Position numbers and translations under genes: made by a program. A DNA stretch of 64,000 nucleotides from Actinobacteria bacterium IMCC26207 (GTDB taxonomy: Bacteria > Actinomycetota > Acidimicrobiia > Acidimicrobiales > Microtrichaceae), in the NCBI GenBank assembly GCA_001025035.1, contig LCZK01000006.1:62001-126000 (forward strand), read 5' to 3'. The notes under the pieces were generated by a model that was given only the letters and a program-made list of their open reading frames with translations, was not told where the DNA came from and searched no databases. Below are positions 45,437 to 54,023 of this stretch, piece after piece; the stretch's first letter is position 1, and each line of letters starts with the position of its first letter.

Positions 45437-46723
45437 CTAAGCCGTTGCTTCGAGCGCTGCTTTGATAGCAGCAAGCGCAAGGTCAATCTCTTCTTGAGAG
45501 ACAACAAGCGGCGGCATAAAGCGAATGATGTTGCCCCAAGTCCCTGCGTTCATGACGAGCAAGTTCCCGTGTGTGCGTGCATGCGAAATAACTGCCGCAG
45601 TTCGAGCAGCATCGGGTTGAGCAGTGTCTGTGTCGCAGAACTCAAGGCCGACCATCAGACCAGGTCCTCGAACATCTGCAATCACATCATGCTGACCCGC
45701 TAGTTCACTCAGCCCTGAGCGTAATTGCTCACCTCGAGCGGTGACATGGTCAAGAAATCCGGGCTCGGTCAGCACATCAATGGTGGCAAGGGCTGCTGCG
45801 CAACCAATCGGATTGCCTCCGTAGGTCCCACCATGTGAGCCCACAGGCCAGCGAGCCATCAGTTCCTTTGAGGCACCGATCGCAGCGAAAGGAAAGCCAG
45901 ACGCAATGCCTTTGGCCATGACGATGATGTCGGGCTGTAGAGCACACTGTTCGACAGCAAACATGGTTCCCGTGCGAGCAAACCCTGACTGCACCTCATC
46001 GGCAATAAACAAGATCCCATGCTCGGCACAGATAGCCGCTACCTCTCGCATGAACCGTGGCGGCGCTTGGACATATCCGCCTTCACCGAGCACTGGCTCG
46101 ATAATGACTGCGGCAGTTTCGGCGGGCGCAGTTTGACTAGCCAACAGGAATCGAAGCCCAGTAATCGCTGTATCGATTGCAAGATCATCTGCCTGCTCGG
46201 TGCTGAGTTCCGGGTGTAGATGTGCGGTAGCTAAGCACTGCGGAAACGGTGAGACGAACACCCCAGAGGGAAGCGGAGCGTAACCCGCCCGGTACCCCGT
46301 CTTTGAACTAGTCATGGCCATTGCTAAGTGGGTTCGTCCATGAAAGCTTCCCTGAAACACGATTGTGTTCGGCCGGCCGGTTGCTTGCTTGGCTAGCTTG
46401 ATGGCGCCCTCTGTTGCCTCGGCTCCAGAGTTAGCAAAGAAGAAGGTGTCGATCCCCTCGGGTGTGATCTCGCTCAGTCGCTCAGCGAGCGGTTCGAGTA
46501 GATCATGCCGATAGCAATTCACTTGAGCATGAATAAACCTGCCGGCCTGAGCACGGATTGCCTCCACAACATGTGGATGGCAATGGCCAGTAGAAACCAC
46601 TGCAATTCCCCCAGTGAAGTCCAGGTACTTCTCGCCACTTGAGGTTGTCACCCAACAGCCGCTGCCCTCCACGACATCAAGACCAGTGACTTGAAACCAA
46701 ACGGGAGCTAGATGTGTGGTCAT
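45437..46723 (-). CDS. Class III aminotransferase (4-aminobutyrate type)
   Basis: 428 residues from ATG 46723, with AAGGA 5 bases before it. It is a PLP enzyme of fold type I. Landmarks are FANSGAEATEGAIKLAKQATGR, VFQGSFHGRTHLAMA, LFIADEVQSGFARTG and IVMAKGIASGFPFAA, in which Lys binds PLP. Substrate is likely 4-aminobutyrate or a related omega-amino acid; acetylornithine is also possible. No succinate-semialdehyde dehydrogenase is adjacent. Confidence 0.9.
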   Translation of the reverse strand: MTTHLAPVWFQVTGLDVVEGSGCWVTTSSGEKYLDFTGGIAVVSTGHCHPHVVEAIRAQAGRFIHAQVNCYRHDLLEPLAERLSEITPEGIDTFFFANSGAEATEGAIKLAKQATGRPNTIVFQGSFHGRTHLAMAMTSSKTGYRAGYAPLPSGVFVSPFPQCLATAHLHPELSTEQADDLAIDTAITGLRFLLASQTAPAETAAVIIEPVLGEGGYVQAPPRFMREVAAICAEHGILFIADEVQSGFARTGTMFAVEQCALQPDIIVMAKGIASGFPFAAIGASKELMARWPVGSHGGTYGGNPIGCAAALATIDVLTEPGFLDHVTARGEQLRSGLSELAGQHDVIADVRGPGLMVGLEFCDTDTAQPDAARTAAVISHARTHGNLLVMNAGTWGNIIRFMPPLVVSQEEIDLALAAIKAALEATA

Positions 46724-46800
46724 AGGAATCCTTCGCTTCGGTAAAGGGTGCACTGTGAAAGGGTGCGCTCACCAAACTATGCCAACTAGGTTCTGTAGCT

Positions 46801-47757
46801 ATGAGCACCGACTCCCCCGAGAAGACCAATCGCCAGTTGCGTATTGGATTCCTCGGCCCGGCGGGGACATTTTCCGAGCAGGTGATTCTTCGGCAGGCGG
46901 ATCTAGCGCAGGCTGAGCTTGTGGCCTATCCGCTGATGACGGACGTCTTGTTCGCAGTTGCCGAAGGCGAAATTGACCAGGGAGTGGTTCCGGTCGAGAA
47001 CGCCATCGAGGGAACCGTCAATGCCATCGTCGACACCATGGCCTTTGATGTCGACGTACTGATTCAGCGTGAAATGCTCGAACCGGTTTCTCTTAACTTG
47101 TTGGTTCAGCCAGGAGCTTCGATCGACCAAGTGACTCGCCTGATCTCGATTCCCGTTGCCTCATCTCAGTGCCGCACTTGGCTGCGCGATCACCTTCCCT
47201 CCGTTGAGTATGTGGCCGCAAACTCCAATGCCCAAGCAGCCGAGTTGGCCGCTGCGGCACAGGACCCAACGGTTGCTGCGTTAGCAAATGCTCGAGCCGC
47301 CGAGTTGTATGGCCTCGAACTCGCAGCGGCCGAAATCGAGGATCACCCCGAGAACTCCACGCGGTTTGTTCTGGTCTCTCGTACTGGGGTGCCTGCTCCT
47401 ACTGGCCAGGACAAAACCTCGATCGTGGTCTACCAGCGAGCCGATACGCCTGGCTCACTGCTGCGAATCCTGCAGGAGTTTGCGGCACGCTCCATTAACT
47501 TGTCGCTGCTGCTGTCACGGCCCACCAAGACTTCCCTTGGAGAGTATTGCTTCATGTTGGATCTTGAGGGCCACATTGCCGACCCGATTGTGGCTGATTG
47601 TTTGCGCAGCCTGCGAGCGCATCAGGCCAACGTAAAGTTCCTCGGCTCGTACCCTGCCGCAGCGACTGCGGCACCGGCTGCACGTGAGCAGCACCAGTCT
47701 GATAACAACAAAGCCGAGGCTTGGCTAGACGCCTATATCCAACAGATCGGCAGTTGA
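46801..47757 (+). CDS. pheA: Prephenate dehydratase
   Basis: 318 residues. The catalytic region has IGFLGPAGTFSEQ, VVPVENAIEGTVN and the TRF motif NSTRFVLVSR. A C-terminal ACT domain (TSIVVYQRADTPGSLLRILQ, INLSLLLSRPTKTSLGEYCF) should give feedback control by phenylalanine. It makes phenylpyruvate from prephenate. No chorismate mutase domain is present. It is convergent with the ion channel gene. Confidence 0.95.
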   Translation: MSTDSPEKTNRQLRIGFLGPAGTFSEQVILRQADLAQAELVAYPLMTDVLFAVAEGEIDQGVVPVENAIEGTVNAIVDTMAFDVDVLIQREMLEPVSLNLLVQPGASIDQVTRLISIPVASSQCRTWLRDHLPSVEYVAANSNAQAAELAAAAQDPTVAALANARAAELYGLELAAAEIEDHPENSTRFVLVSRTGVPAPTGQDKTSIVVYQRADTPGSLLRILQEFAARSINLSLLLSRPTKTSLGEYCFMLDLEGHIADPIVADCLRSLRAHQANVKFLGSYPAAATAAPAAREQHQSDNNKAEAWLDAYIQQIGS

Positions 47758-47758
47758 C

Positions 47759-48502
47759 TCAAGCCTCATTCGAACCTGTCTCGCTTTCCGTTTCGGCCTT
47801 TTCTATCTGTTCAGCAAGGTCCTTGGCTCCGTACAGCGAAACCATCCTTGCAATCACTGTTGCCAAAAATACTTGCCCGCACATTGCCTCAATGACTGCG
47901 ACCCTGCGAGCAAGATCAGACACTGGCGAGATGTCTCCATACCCCAGCGTGGTCAGGGTGACGAAACTGAAATAGGAGTAGTCCGGTCGAGCGATTGGAT
48001 CACCAAAAATCGGGGTTGAGGAGAACACATCCAGGGCGTGGAATACCGTCGAGAACATCAGCCCGAGCAAAAAGTAAATGCAGAGCGCACCCAAAATGGT
48101 CTCTAGGTCGACTCCTCGTTCAGACATCACCCGTCGTACAACCAAATACAAAACGGCTGCATAGATCAGCACTGAGACAATCGAAGCAGCTCCCAAAATT
48201 GTGTCGCTCCCTGCTCCCTCGTAGAACAGCATCGAGCCGATTGAAACCCCGAGGAGCAAGATGAAGGGAAAGAGCAGACGGTTGCGCGTCACACCATCGA
48301 TGCGCGTCGAGTAATACACCACCACAAGTAGCGCAATCTGTATTCCAACGAGCACCACACGCGCCCAACGTTGCTCAATGAAGCCATTCAACATGAACGC
48401 TGCGACTAAGAGCGTCAGCAGAGTGCCGAACCGATCATGAATGCGAACATCGCGAAAACGCGAAACGCCAAGCTGGGAGAGATCAGTCATTCCCTCAATC
48501 AT
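47759..48502 (-). CDS. Potassium channel family protein (Kch-like)
   Basis: About 247 residues from ATG 48502. There are five or six membrane helices: FGTLLTLLVAAFMLNGF, VVLVGIQIALLVVVYYS, LLFPFILLLGVSIGSMLF, IVSVLIYAAVLYLVV, ILGALCIYFLLGLMFS. They are followed by the pore loop FVTLTTLGYGDISP, an intact selectivity filter, and a final helix. A Glu-rich tail lacks a RCK domain. It is a likely K+ channel with an N-terminal four-helix part. Confidence 0.88.
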   Translation of the reverse strand: MIEGMTDLSQLGVSRFRDVRIHDRFGTLLTLLVAAFMLNGFIEQRWARVVLVGIQIALLVVVYYSTRIDGVTRNRLLFPFILLLGVSIGSMLFYEGAGSDTILGAASIVSVLIYAAVLYLVVRRVMSERGVDLETILGALCIYFLLGLMFSTVFHALDVFSSTPIFGDPIARPDYSYFSFVTLTTLGYGDISPVSDLARRVAVIEAMCGQVFLATVIARMVSLYGAKDLAEQIEKAETESETGSNEA

Positions 48503-48594
48503 GGACTGAATTTGGCTAGGCCGACAGAGAAGCGCCGAATTCAAGAATGTTCGGGTTTTTGAGTGGAGCCTGCTCTCGTTCTACTCTGGAGGAC

Positions 48595-48684
48595 GGAAGG
48601 ATGGCAGAGCGGACGAATGCGACGGTCTTGAAAACCGTTGAGGCTTCACGGTCTCCGGGGGTTCGAATCCCCCTCCTTCCGCCA
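48595..48684 (+). tRNA. tRNA-Ser (anticodon TGA)
   Basis: Class II tRNA with acceptor GGAAGGA paired to TCCTTCC, anticodon arm ACGGT-CTTGAAA-ACCGT (anticodon TGA), a long variable arm (TGAGGCTTCACGGTCTC region) and T arm GGGGG-TTCGAAT-CCCCC. The CCA end is encoded. It sits at the left edge of the likely island. Confidence 0.95.
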
Positions 48685-48707
48685 TTGTGATGTCGCGAGA
48701 CATCGGC

Positions 48708-48736
48708 AAGGACCGAACCTGCAGGGTTCGGTCCTT
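48708..48736 (+). terminator. Hairpin downstream of tRNA-Ser
   Basis: A 12-bp perfect stem AAGGACCGAACC / GGTTCGGTCCTT with a 5-base loop begins 24 bases after the tRNA. There is no long T run after it. It could be a terminator or processing end of the tRNA transcript. Confidence 0.55.
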
Positions 48737-48801
48737 CGCCCCCCAACCTGACTCATTGGCGCCGGTAAGCTACGGAATCCGTCGCTTACCGGCGCCAATG
48801 C
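48734..48801. repeat. 68-base palindromic repeat, copy 1
   Basis: The core arms CATTGGCGCCGGTAAGC (48754-48770) and GCTTACCGGCGCCAATG (48784-48800) are perfect 17-base complements around a short inner palindrome (ACGGA..TCCGT). The 20-base left flank starting CTTCGCCCCCCAA is also part of the repeat. The same element recurs at 51153-51220 in the same orientation with 2 mismatches. Confidence 0.93.
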
Positions 48802-48856
48802 GAGCGTTAGCGGGCTGAGATACTGGACAAGCGATAGATGTGCTACAATGAAGCAC

Positions 48857-49120
48857 ATGGCCACTGTTGGGATTCGAGCACTGAAGCAGAACGCGTCCGC
48901 GGTGGTCGCAGATGCCGTCGCAGGCGAAACTGTCACGATCACTGACCGGGGTCGACCTGTGGCTCAGCTCACTGCCATTCCGGCATCGCGCCTGCAGTCC
49001 CTTATCAATATGGGTCGTGCGCGGCCGAGTCGGCGCGACATCACCGAGATTCCAGCTGCCACTTCGGATGTAATAGTGACTACAGCGTTGTTAGAGATGC
49101 GCAACGCCGAACGCTACTGA
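48857..49120 (+). CDS. Phd/YefM-type antitoxin
   Basis: About 87 residues from ATG 48857 (ATG 48848 is in frame). N-terminus VGIRALKQNASAVVADAVAG with VTITDRGRPVAQLTAI is the Phd/YefM DNA-binding fold. The C-terminal part (LINMGRARPSRRDI) would wrap the toxin. The stop precedes the PIN-domain GTG by one base. A TACAAT hexamer at 48844 may be a -10, so the transcript may be leaderless. Confidence 0.9.
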   Translation: MATVGIRALKQNASAVVADAVAGETVTITDRGRPVAQLTAIPASRLQSLINMGRARPSRRDITEIPAATSDVIVTTALLEMRNAERY

Positions 49121-49121
49121 C

Positions 49122-49514
49122 GTGTCCTTTTATCTAGACACATCTGCGCTCGTGAAGCTTGTGGTGCACGAACCTGAGACCGACGGGCTACGGGATTGGC
49201 TCGCTGAGACACCCCGAGACCCGGTTGTCTGCGACGTGGCTCGAACCGAGTTGCTGCGCGCCGTTCGTCGAGTTGCACCTGAGTTGTTAGTCCAGGCCCG
49301 CATGGTCCTTGACGCTTTGACGATCACCGAAGTTACCACAGCGGTTTTTGAAGCAGCAGGTCGCCTCGATCCGTCTATCTTGCGGACTCTTGACGCTATC
49401 CACGTCGCAGCGGCACTCGACCTTGGTGACGATCTCGAAGGCATGGTCACCTATGACGAGCGACTCGCACAAGCCGCTCAGCAGAACGGGATCTTGGTAG
49501 CCGCTCCGACCTGA
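49122..49514 (+). CDS. vapC: PIN-domain ribonuclease toxin (VapC)
   Basis: 130 residues from GTG 49122. The four acidic residues of the PIN active site are Asp6 (FYLDTSALVKL), Glu43 (ARTELLRAV), Asp91 (RTLDAIHVAAAL) and Asp112 (TYDERL). VapC toxins cut tRNA or rRNA and are neutralised by the preceding antitoxin. The pair is inside the repeat-flanked segment. Confidence 0.93.
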   Translation: MSFYLDTSALVKLVVHEPETDGLRDWLAETPRDPVVCDVARTELLRAVRRVAPELLVQARMVLDALTITEVTTAVFEAAGRLDPSILRTLDAIHVAAALDLGDDLEGMVTYDERLAQAAQQNGILVAAPT

Positions 49515-49522
49515 GATCAGTC

Positions 49523-49633
49523 ATCACCAAGTGACTCGAACGGGCCAAAAGGGATGCCGGCGCTGGCGCAGAGTGCTGCGCATGATCAGCTCGGCACTGC
49601 TGCGACGCTGAGGATCACCAAGTGACTCGAACG
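49523..49633. repeat. 20-base direct repeat between vapC and the Tat lipoprotein gene
   Basis: ATCACCAAGTGACTCGAACG occurs at 49523-49542 and again, identical, at 49614-49633. The copies are 91 bases apart start to start and frame the intergenic region. No function is known; a recombination scar or a binding site is possible. Confidence 0.8.
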
Positions 49634-49647
49634 CTACAGTCCTCGCA

Positions 49648-51117
49648 ATGAATTCAGATGCCTCACGAGCCATCATGTCTGATTCGCCTGTCGTGTCGCG
49701 TCTGTCGCGTTTGTCTCGCCGCCAGTTCGTCGTGAGTGCAGCTGCAGGCAGCGCTGCGGCTATCGCCGGAGCATGCACCTCCGAGAGAGTGGGCACGCCG
49801 ACCACAGGAGCGAGCACCACCACGTCTGCGACTCTCCCCACGTCCGTGCCGCCGCCCACCTCCGTGCCGCCGCCAAGCGAAGGTGTGTCTCTGTCATATG
49901 CCGCTGGGGCGCGCGATGACGCTGATGCGTTCATGGGTGGGACTGAACTCAGGGTGCTGACGGACCACGCCGGAGCGTTGTTCGCCGGCATCGAGACGTG
50001 GATGGATCGGCCGGGCTCCGATCCGGTGATCGGCGCCCAGATCCTGCGGTTGGATTCCAGCACGGGAGCCTGGGTCCTCGACCATCACTTCGACGAGGAT
50101 CTGCCACGGGGGAGCGGCAGGCGAAGCACGAAACGTAACGAGGGCGTCACGGCGCTGCTGTCGGTCACGTTCAACGTTGGGGCTGACGGCAGCAGACTGC
50201 CCACATCTGTTCCGGTCCTACTGGCAGCGTGTCGCGACTTCCTGGGCAAGGCGTCGGTGTACCAACGCGACCCCGCCGGTGGATTCACCGAACACCTGCT
50301 CGCCGACGTCAAGGGGAAGGCGACGGTTCGGAGCTTCGGCTTCCACCGGGATCAGGTCACTGGTGTTGAACGTGCGTTCGCCGGGACCCTTCCAACCGGG
50401 ATCTTCAGCGGTGCCTACCAGCCAGGAATGGGGGTTGTGTGGGACCCTGAACCCGAATTGCCGAGCCCGTCGGCAGGCCGACCGATGGCATTCGCGGAGT
50501 GCGACGGAGCGCTGCACGTTGCGATCGCCCCAGCGATCTGGCGGCGGGTTGACGGTGCAGCGCCACGGTGGGAACAGGTAGCCGAGTATCCATTCCTAGT
50601 CACGACGGGGGGCAGCAGCGGCATGCGCGGCCTCACCAGCATCATCGGCCCCGACGGCAACCCTGCATTGCTCGCTGGGCTCGAGGGTGCGAAGTGCAAG
50701 ATGGTCCGCTTTGAACCGGCCAATGATTACAGGCAGGTGACCGAGATTGACGTCATTTCGGACCTCAGCACCCAACTGGGCCGAGAAGTGAAGTACGCCA
50801 TCGCTGCGAACAACACCATCACTGCAATGAACGCCACCGGCCGCCAACCCGAGCATCTCATCAGCATCCAGATCCATCCGGTTCCCGACGCCAACGCCAA
50901 CTATTACGTCCGCGACGCGACGGGCCGTTACACGCTGAAGACGCTGCCGAACACAAGTGTCACCCCTCCACACTCCCTTGGCACCACACGCACCTTTTGT
51001 ATCTCGCCGTTCCCATCAGAAGCCAGGCAGGTTGTGTTCGTCGGCGGCTACGACGCCGACAACAACCCGAGCCACAACACGGCATGGGTTGCCAGGTCAA
51101 CGCTCAACCTCATCTGA
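49648..51117 (+). CDS. Tat-exported lipoprotein, probable beta-propeller
   Basis: 489 residues. Signal with twin-arginine motif LSRRQFVVSAAAG, a hydrophobic stretch and lipobox AGACTSE. A linker of TSVPPP repeats follows. The rest has repeated short beta segments (GAQILRLDSSTGAWVLDH, ASVYQRDPAGGFTEHLL, GMGVVWDP) of propeller type. I do not recognise a family. It is GC-richer by eye than housekeeping genes and lies inside the repeat-flanked segment, suggesting acquisition. Confidence 0.75.
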   Translation: MNSDASRAIMSDSPVVSRLSRLSRRQFVVSAAAGSAAAIAGACTSERVGTPTTGASTTTSATLPTSVPPPTSVPPPSEGVSLSYAAGARDDADAFMGGTELRVLTDHAGALFAGIETWMDRPGSDPVIGAQILRLDSSTGAWVLDHHFDEDLPRGSGRRSTKRNEGVTALLSVTFNVGADGSRLPTSVPVLLAACRDFLGKASVYQRDPAGGFTEHLLADVKGKATVRSFGFHRDQVTGVERAFAGTLPTGIFSGAYQPGMGVVWDPEPELPSPSAGRPMAFAECDGALHVAIAPAIWRRVDGAAPRWEQVAEYPFLVTTGGSSGMRGLTSIIGPDGNPALLAGLEGAKCKMVRFEPANDYRQVTEIDVISDLSTQLGREVKYAIAANNTITAMNATGRQPEHLISIQIHPVPDANANYYVRDATGRYTLKTLPNTSVTPPHSLGTTRTFCISPFPSEARQVVFVGGYDADNNPSHNTAWVARSTLNLI

Positions 51118-51152
51118 CCATTTCAGTCCGACCATGACGAAGAGAGTCCGTT

Positions 51153-51220
51153 CTTCGCCCCCCAATCTGACTCATTGGCGCCGGTAAGCTACGGATTCCG
51201 TCGCTTACCGGCGCCAATGC
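51153..51220. repeat. 68-base palindromic repeat, copy 2
   Basis: A direct copy of the element at 48734-48801 with two substitutions (C/T in the left flank and A/T in the loop). Both 17-base arms are unchanged. It ends the segment carrying the toxin-antitoxin pair and the Tat lipoprotein. Confidence 0.93.
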
Positions 51221-51265
51221 AGAAGCGGTTGCGCCCAGTGAGTCCTCCTAGCGCTGCAAGCGCCC

Positions 51266-52477
51266 TTATTTCCCTCTGGACCACGCGCTAAAACTCGCTA
51301 CAGATCCTGCCTTCGGGCGCTCCAACCACGGCCACGGGTGCACCTCTGCCAAGTTCAGAGAAAGCGATCGTCGGCGCCAACCCGGCACTGGGGCGAATGT
51401 TGTGGCCAGTGGCCGATCTGCAAGTACTTGAACCGGGTTGCCGAGATGCACTTCGAGCTTGCGCTCTGCCCCAAGTTCGGCCAAGCGGTCCACAAGAAAC
51501 ACAAGCCGCTTCGAAGACAATCGGAGCGTTGTCAACAACGGGCGGTCAAAGACAAACACCACGGGCAGATCTGGATGCGCTACCAAAGCCGGGTCCTCAT
51601 CTCCTAATGACTCGGCGGTTAGCCAGACTGCTTCTGGTCTCGAACGAACCTCGACCTGCTCTGGCCCGGCCGTGCGCATCACATCTGGATCGCGTCGGAG
51701 CAGAGGGTCTGCTTCAACGGCGATTAGGTCGGGGTCTTCAGGCCAGTCTCGAATCGGGCATGCGTCTCTATGCATGCATGTGTCGCACAGCCCTGGCGCA
51801 CGCTTTTGCACCTGCCACTGCGAAAATCCATAGGCTTTAGAAGTGCCCGCCCCGGTTGTCCACTGCCACCCAAGACGGTTCGCAGCGCGTGAGCCATCGA
51901 GCAGGTGCGTGAAGAAGTAGCGCTCCCCATCTCGCCAGTCAGCAAGATGACGCACCGACCACTGAGAAGCCAGCCACATGCGGGTCTGGTTCACCAACCA
52001 TCCGTCACGCTCAATCTCATCAAGGTTCACATCCATACAGCGCATTGAACGGTCCCAAGGCTCAACCCCCGGGCTTGGCTCAGATACAAGAGCCCGACGC
52101 AATGGCTCCGCAGTGCCACGACCCAACCGCGCATAAACATGTCGGCCGTACTCCTGCCAACGAAGCTCATCACGAAACTTATGGAGATCAGCCGCAGGCC
52201 CACGAAGAGCCGAATAGACCCTCGGCAGCGTCAACAACCCGTGGCGGATCCAAGGCGACAGCCCCGAGGCTCCGCGCCGCTCCACCGGCAGCACCTCGTT
52301 ACGCCGGCGGGCGTAGCCGGTCAGGTCAAAGAGGCCAAGCGCAGCATCGGCTGCTGCCTGGGTGCCAACGAAACGCTCTGACCGTCTCGGCTCGTCGATA
52401 CACAGATCTGCCAGATGCTTCGCGACCCACTGCAGTTCTTCCTTGGGCTCGGGACTCGGCAGCAGCGAATCTGTCAC
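51266..52477 (-). CDS. Photolyase/cryptochrome-like protein with swapped domain order
   Basis: About 403 residues from GTG 52477 (GTGA overlap with the gene before it). The N-terminal two thirds match the FAD-binding helical domain: [48 protein letters not shown] and [33 protein letters not shown]. Then come [10 protein letters not shown] cysteines. The last 100 residues look like the photolyase alpha/beta antenna domain ([26 protein letters not shown]), which is normally N-terminal. A repair or light-sensing role is inferred. Confidence 0.8.
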   Translation of the reverse strand: MTDSLLPSPEPKEELQWVAKHLADLCIDEPRRSERFVGTQAAADAALGLFDLTGYARRRNEVLPVERRGASGLSPWIRHGLLTLPRVYSALRGPAADLHKFRDELRWQEYGRHVYARLGRGTAEPLRRALVSEPSPGVEPWDRSMRCMDVNLDEIERDGWLVNQTRMWLASQWSVRHLADWRDGERYFFTHLLDGSRAANRLGWQWTTGAGTSKAYGFSQWQVQKRAPGLCDTCMHRDACPIRDWPEDPDLIAVEADPLLRRDPDVMRTAGPEQVEVRSRPEAVWLTAESLGDEDPALVAHPDLPVVFVFDRPLLTTLRLSSKRLVFLVDRLAELGAERKLEVHLGNPVQVLADRPLATTFAPVPGWRRRSLSLNLAEVHPWPWLERPKAGSVASFSAWSRGK

Positions 52478-52842
52478 AGCAGCCCAATTCGGATTGGGCC
52501 CTTGGCAGTAGATGGATCGACTACTCGACCACCTTGACTGATGACCGCCCGGCCTTGCGAAGTCAGGCGGCGTGCTGCGCATCGAGTTTGTTCTAAGAGT
52601 GGGCGCCAGTCTTCTCCCCCGACATCTTTTGCTGCCTCACTCGGGCAAATGGTGCTGCCCCTTGACTGACTTGAGAGCAGTCGCAAAATTGCCAACTCGA
52701 GTTCGGTATCCACCTTGGTGATGCCCCGCTTTCGACATGCTGCAGAACAGTGACGCACCTCATCCCAAGACCGTTCCCATTTTTTCCGCCACTGCATCCT
52801 GCGCCCACACACGACACAAACTTTGGTCTCGAGTTGTTGCAC
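52474..52842 (-). CDS. DUF2256-DUF3253 fusion protein
   Basis: 122 residues from GTG 52842. The N-terminus is a small cysteine cluster typical of DUF2256: [20 protein letters not shown] then [11 protein letters not shown], a likely zinc site. The C-terminal part ([20 protein letters not shown], then [16 protein letters not shown]) reads as the DUF3253 winged-helix-like domain. It is translationally coupled to the photolyase-like gene, and DUF2256 genes are often found beside photolyase relatives. Function unknown. Confidence 0.85.
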   Translation of the reverse strand: MQQLETKVCVVCGRRMQWRKKWERSWDEVRHCSAACRKRGITKVDTELELAILRLLSSQSRGSTICPSEAAKDVGGEDWRPLLEQTRCAARRLTSQGRAVISQGGRVVDPSTAKGPIRIGLL

Positions 52843-52932
52843 ATCAATGAGCTTAACGATCGCTATTTACGCAGCAAGTCAGCACATAGAGAGGAGTCGA
52901 GCAACTACGAGTCGCCAAGTTTTCAACTTCGA

Positions 52933-53922
52933 TCACAGATCACTACCAAGCGCAGCGAGTAGTTCCTGAGCAGCAGCAACACCCGACAGCGCCGCCCCCT
53001 CAACCTTGGCCCCGCCGAACGCGTCGCCTGCGCAGACAAGTGGTGCAACGCCACCTATGCGTAGGAACTTTTCTGGGTGAAGGACGCTCGGCCGGGCATA
53101 GAGCCAACGTTGGATCTGCAGTGTCTCCGGCACCACTGCCGAGTCGAGCGAGGCTGCGGCCAACAACAAGTCTGCGACTTCCTTGTCAGCTTCATCCCAG
53201 TAGGTACGACTGAACTCTGCAGTTGCATGAATGGTTACTGCAGGAACGGCCGAGATGCCTTTGAGTTGATTGTCGGCCATCCAATCGATGGGTCCGGCGG
53301 TCGGATCCACGGCGCCAGGTGCCGGCAACCCTGACGGGCCGTCAAGGACAGCCATCAGCGCAAGACATGGCTCGTAGGCAATGGCGGTAAGTGCCGCAAC
53401 ATCTTCAGCAGATAGAGCAACGCCACCGTTGTTCAGCAGCGCAAGAGTCTGCGGGACTGGAGCAGTCACAACAATGCCCTCGGCAGCAAGATCTGTTCCG
53501 TCGGCCATCGAAACAACCCAGCGGTCACCCTCAGGGATGAGCGCAGAAACGGGATTAGCCGTACGCACATCCAGGCCCTCGGCGAGTTTCTTGGCCACGG
53601 CATTCATCGATAGCTGGCCACGAAAGCGCAGGTGACCGTCAGGATCCGTCTCGCCCTCGGGACCGATACGTCCGCGGAACCAGTCAGTGACCACCCCGTC
53701 AGCTACCCATCGCTCAAGCATCTCGGCGAACTCAGAGGTGTGCGTGGTAATGAACTGCGCGCCATGGTCAAGAGTCGCCTCGCCGATTCGGCGGGTAGCA
53801 AGCCGGCCACCAACTCCGCGAGCCTTATCGACAACAGTGACTTCGCAGACCGAAGAGAGACCGTGCGCAGCCGTCAGCCCTGCCATGCCCGCACCGATTA
53901 CCACCACTCTTGGGCGACTCAT
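52933..53922 (-). CDS. FAD-dependent oxidoreductase, renalase-like
   Basis: 329 residues. Rossmann motif VVVIGAGMAGLTAAHGL, then VDKARGVGGRLATRR and LDHGAQFIT, the renalase signature. Middle and C-terminal parts are standard for the family, ending with LVCAGDAFGGAKVEGAALSG, the second FAD-binding motif. Bacterial renalases oxidise isomeric NAD(P)H species. No membrane segment is seen. Confidence 0.88.
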   Translation of the reverse strand: MSRPRVVVIGAGMAGLTAAHGLSSVCEVTVVDKARGVGGRLATRRIGEATLDHGAQFITTHTSEFAEMLERWVADGVVTDWFRGRIGPEGETDPDGHLRFRGQLSMNAVAKKLAEGLDVRTANPVSALIPEGDRWVVSMADGTDLAAEGIVVTAPVPQTLALLNNGGVALSAEDVAALTAIAYEPCLALMAVLDGPSGLPAPGAVDPTAGPIDWMADNQLKGISAVPAVTIHATAEFSRTYWDEADKEVADLLLAAASLDSAVVPETLQIQRWLYARPSVLHPEKFLRIGGVAPLVCAGDAFGGAKVEGAALSGVAAAQELLAALGSDL

Positions 53923-54023
53923 CGTGCAAACATCTCAGGACCTAGTTGAGGCGGTATCACTCAATCAGGATTCCACACGCAGGACCGAAGAAGCATTCGG
54001 GTAGCGGTGGAGCCGCCGCCACC

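Noticed and set aside
48734..48801. CRISPR repeat
   Set aside because: Only two copies exist, 2.4 kb apart, with genes and not spacers between them.
48734..51220. Classical tRNA-integrated prophage or ICE
   Set aside because: No integrase, no phage genes and no duplicated tRNA 3-prime end at the right side.
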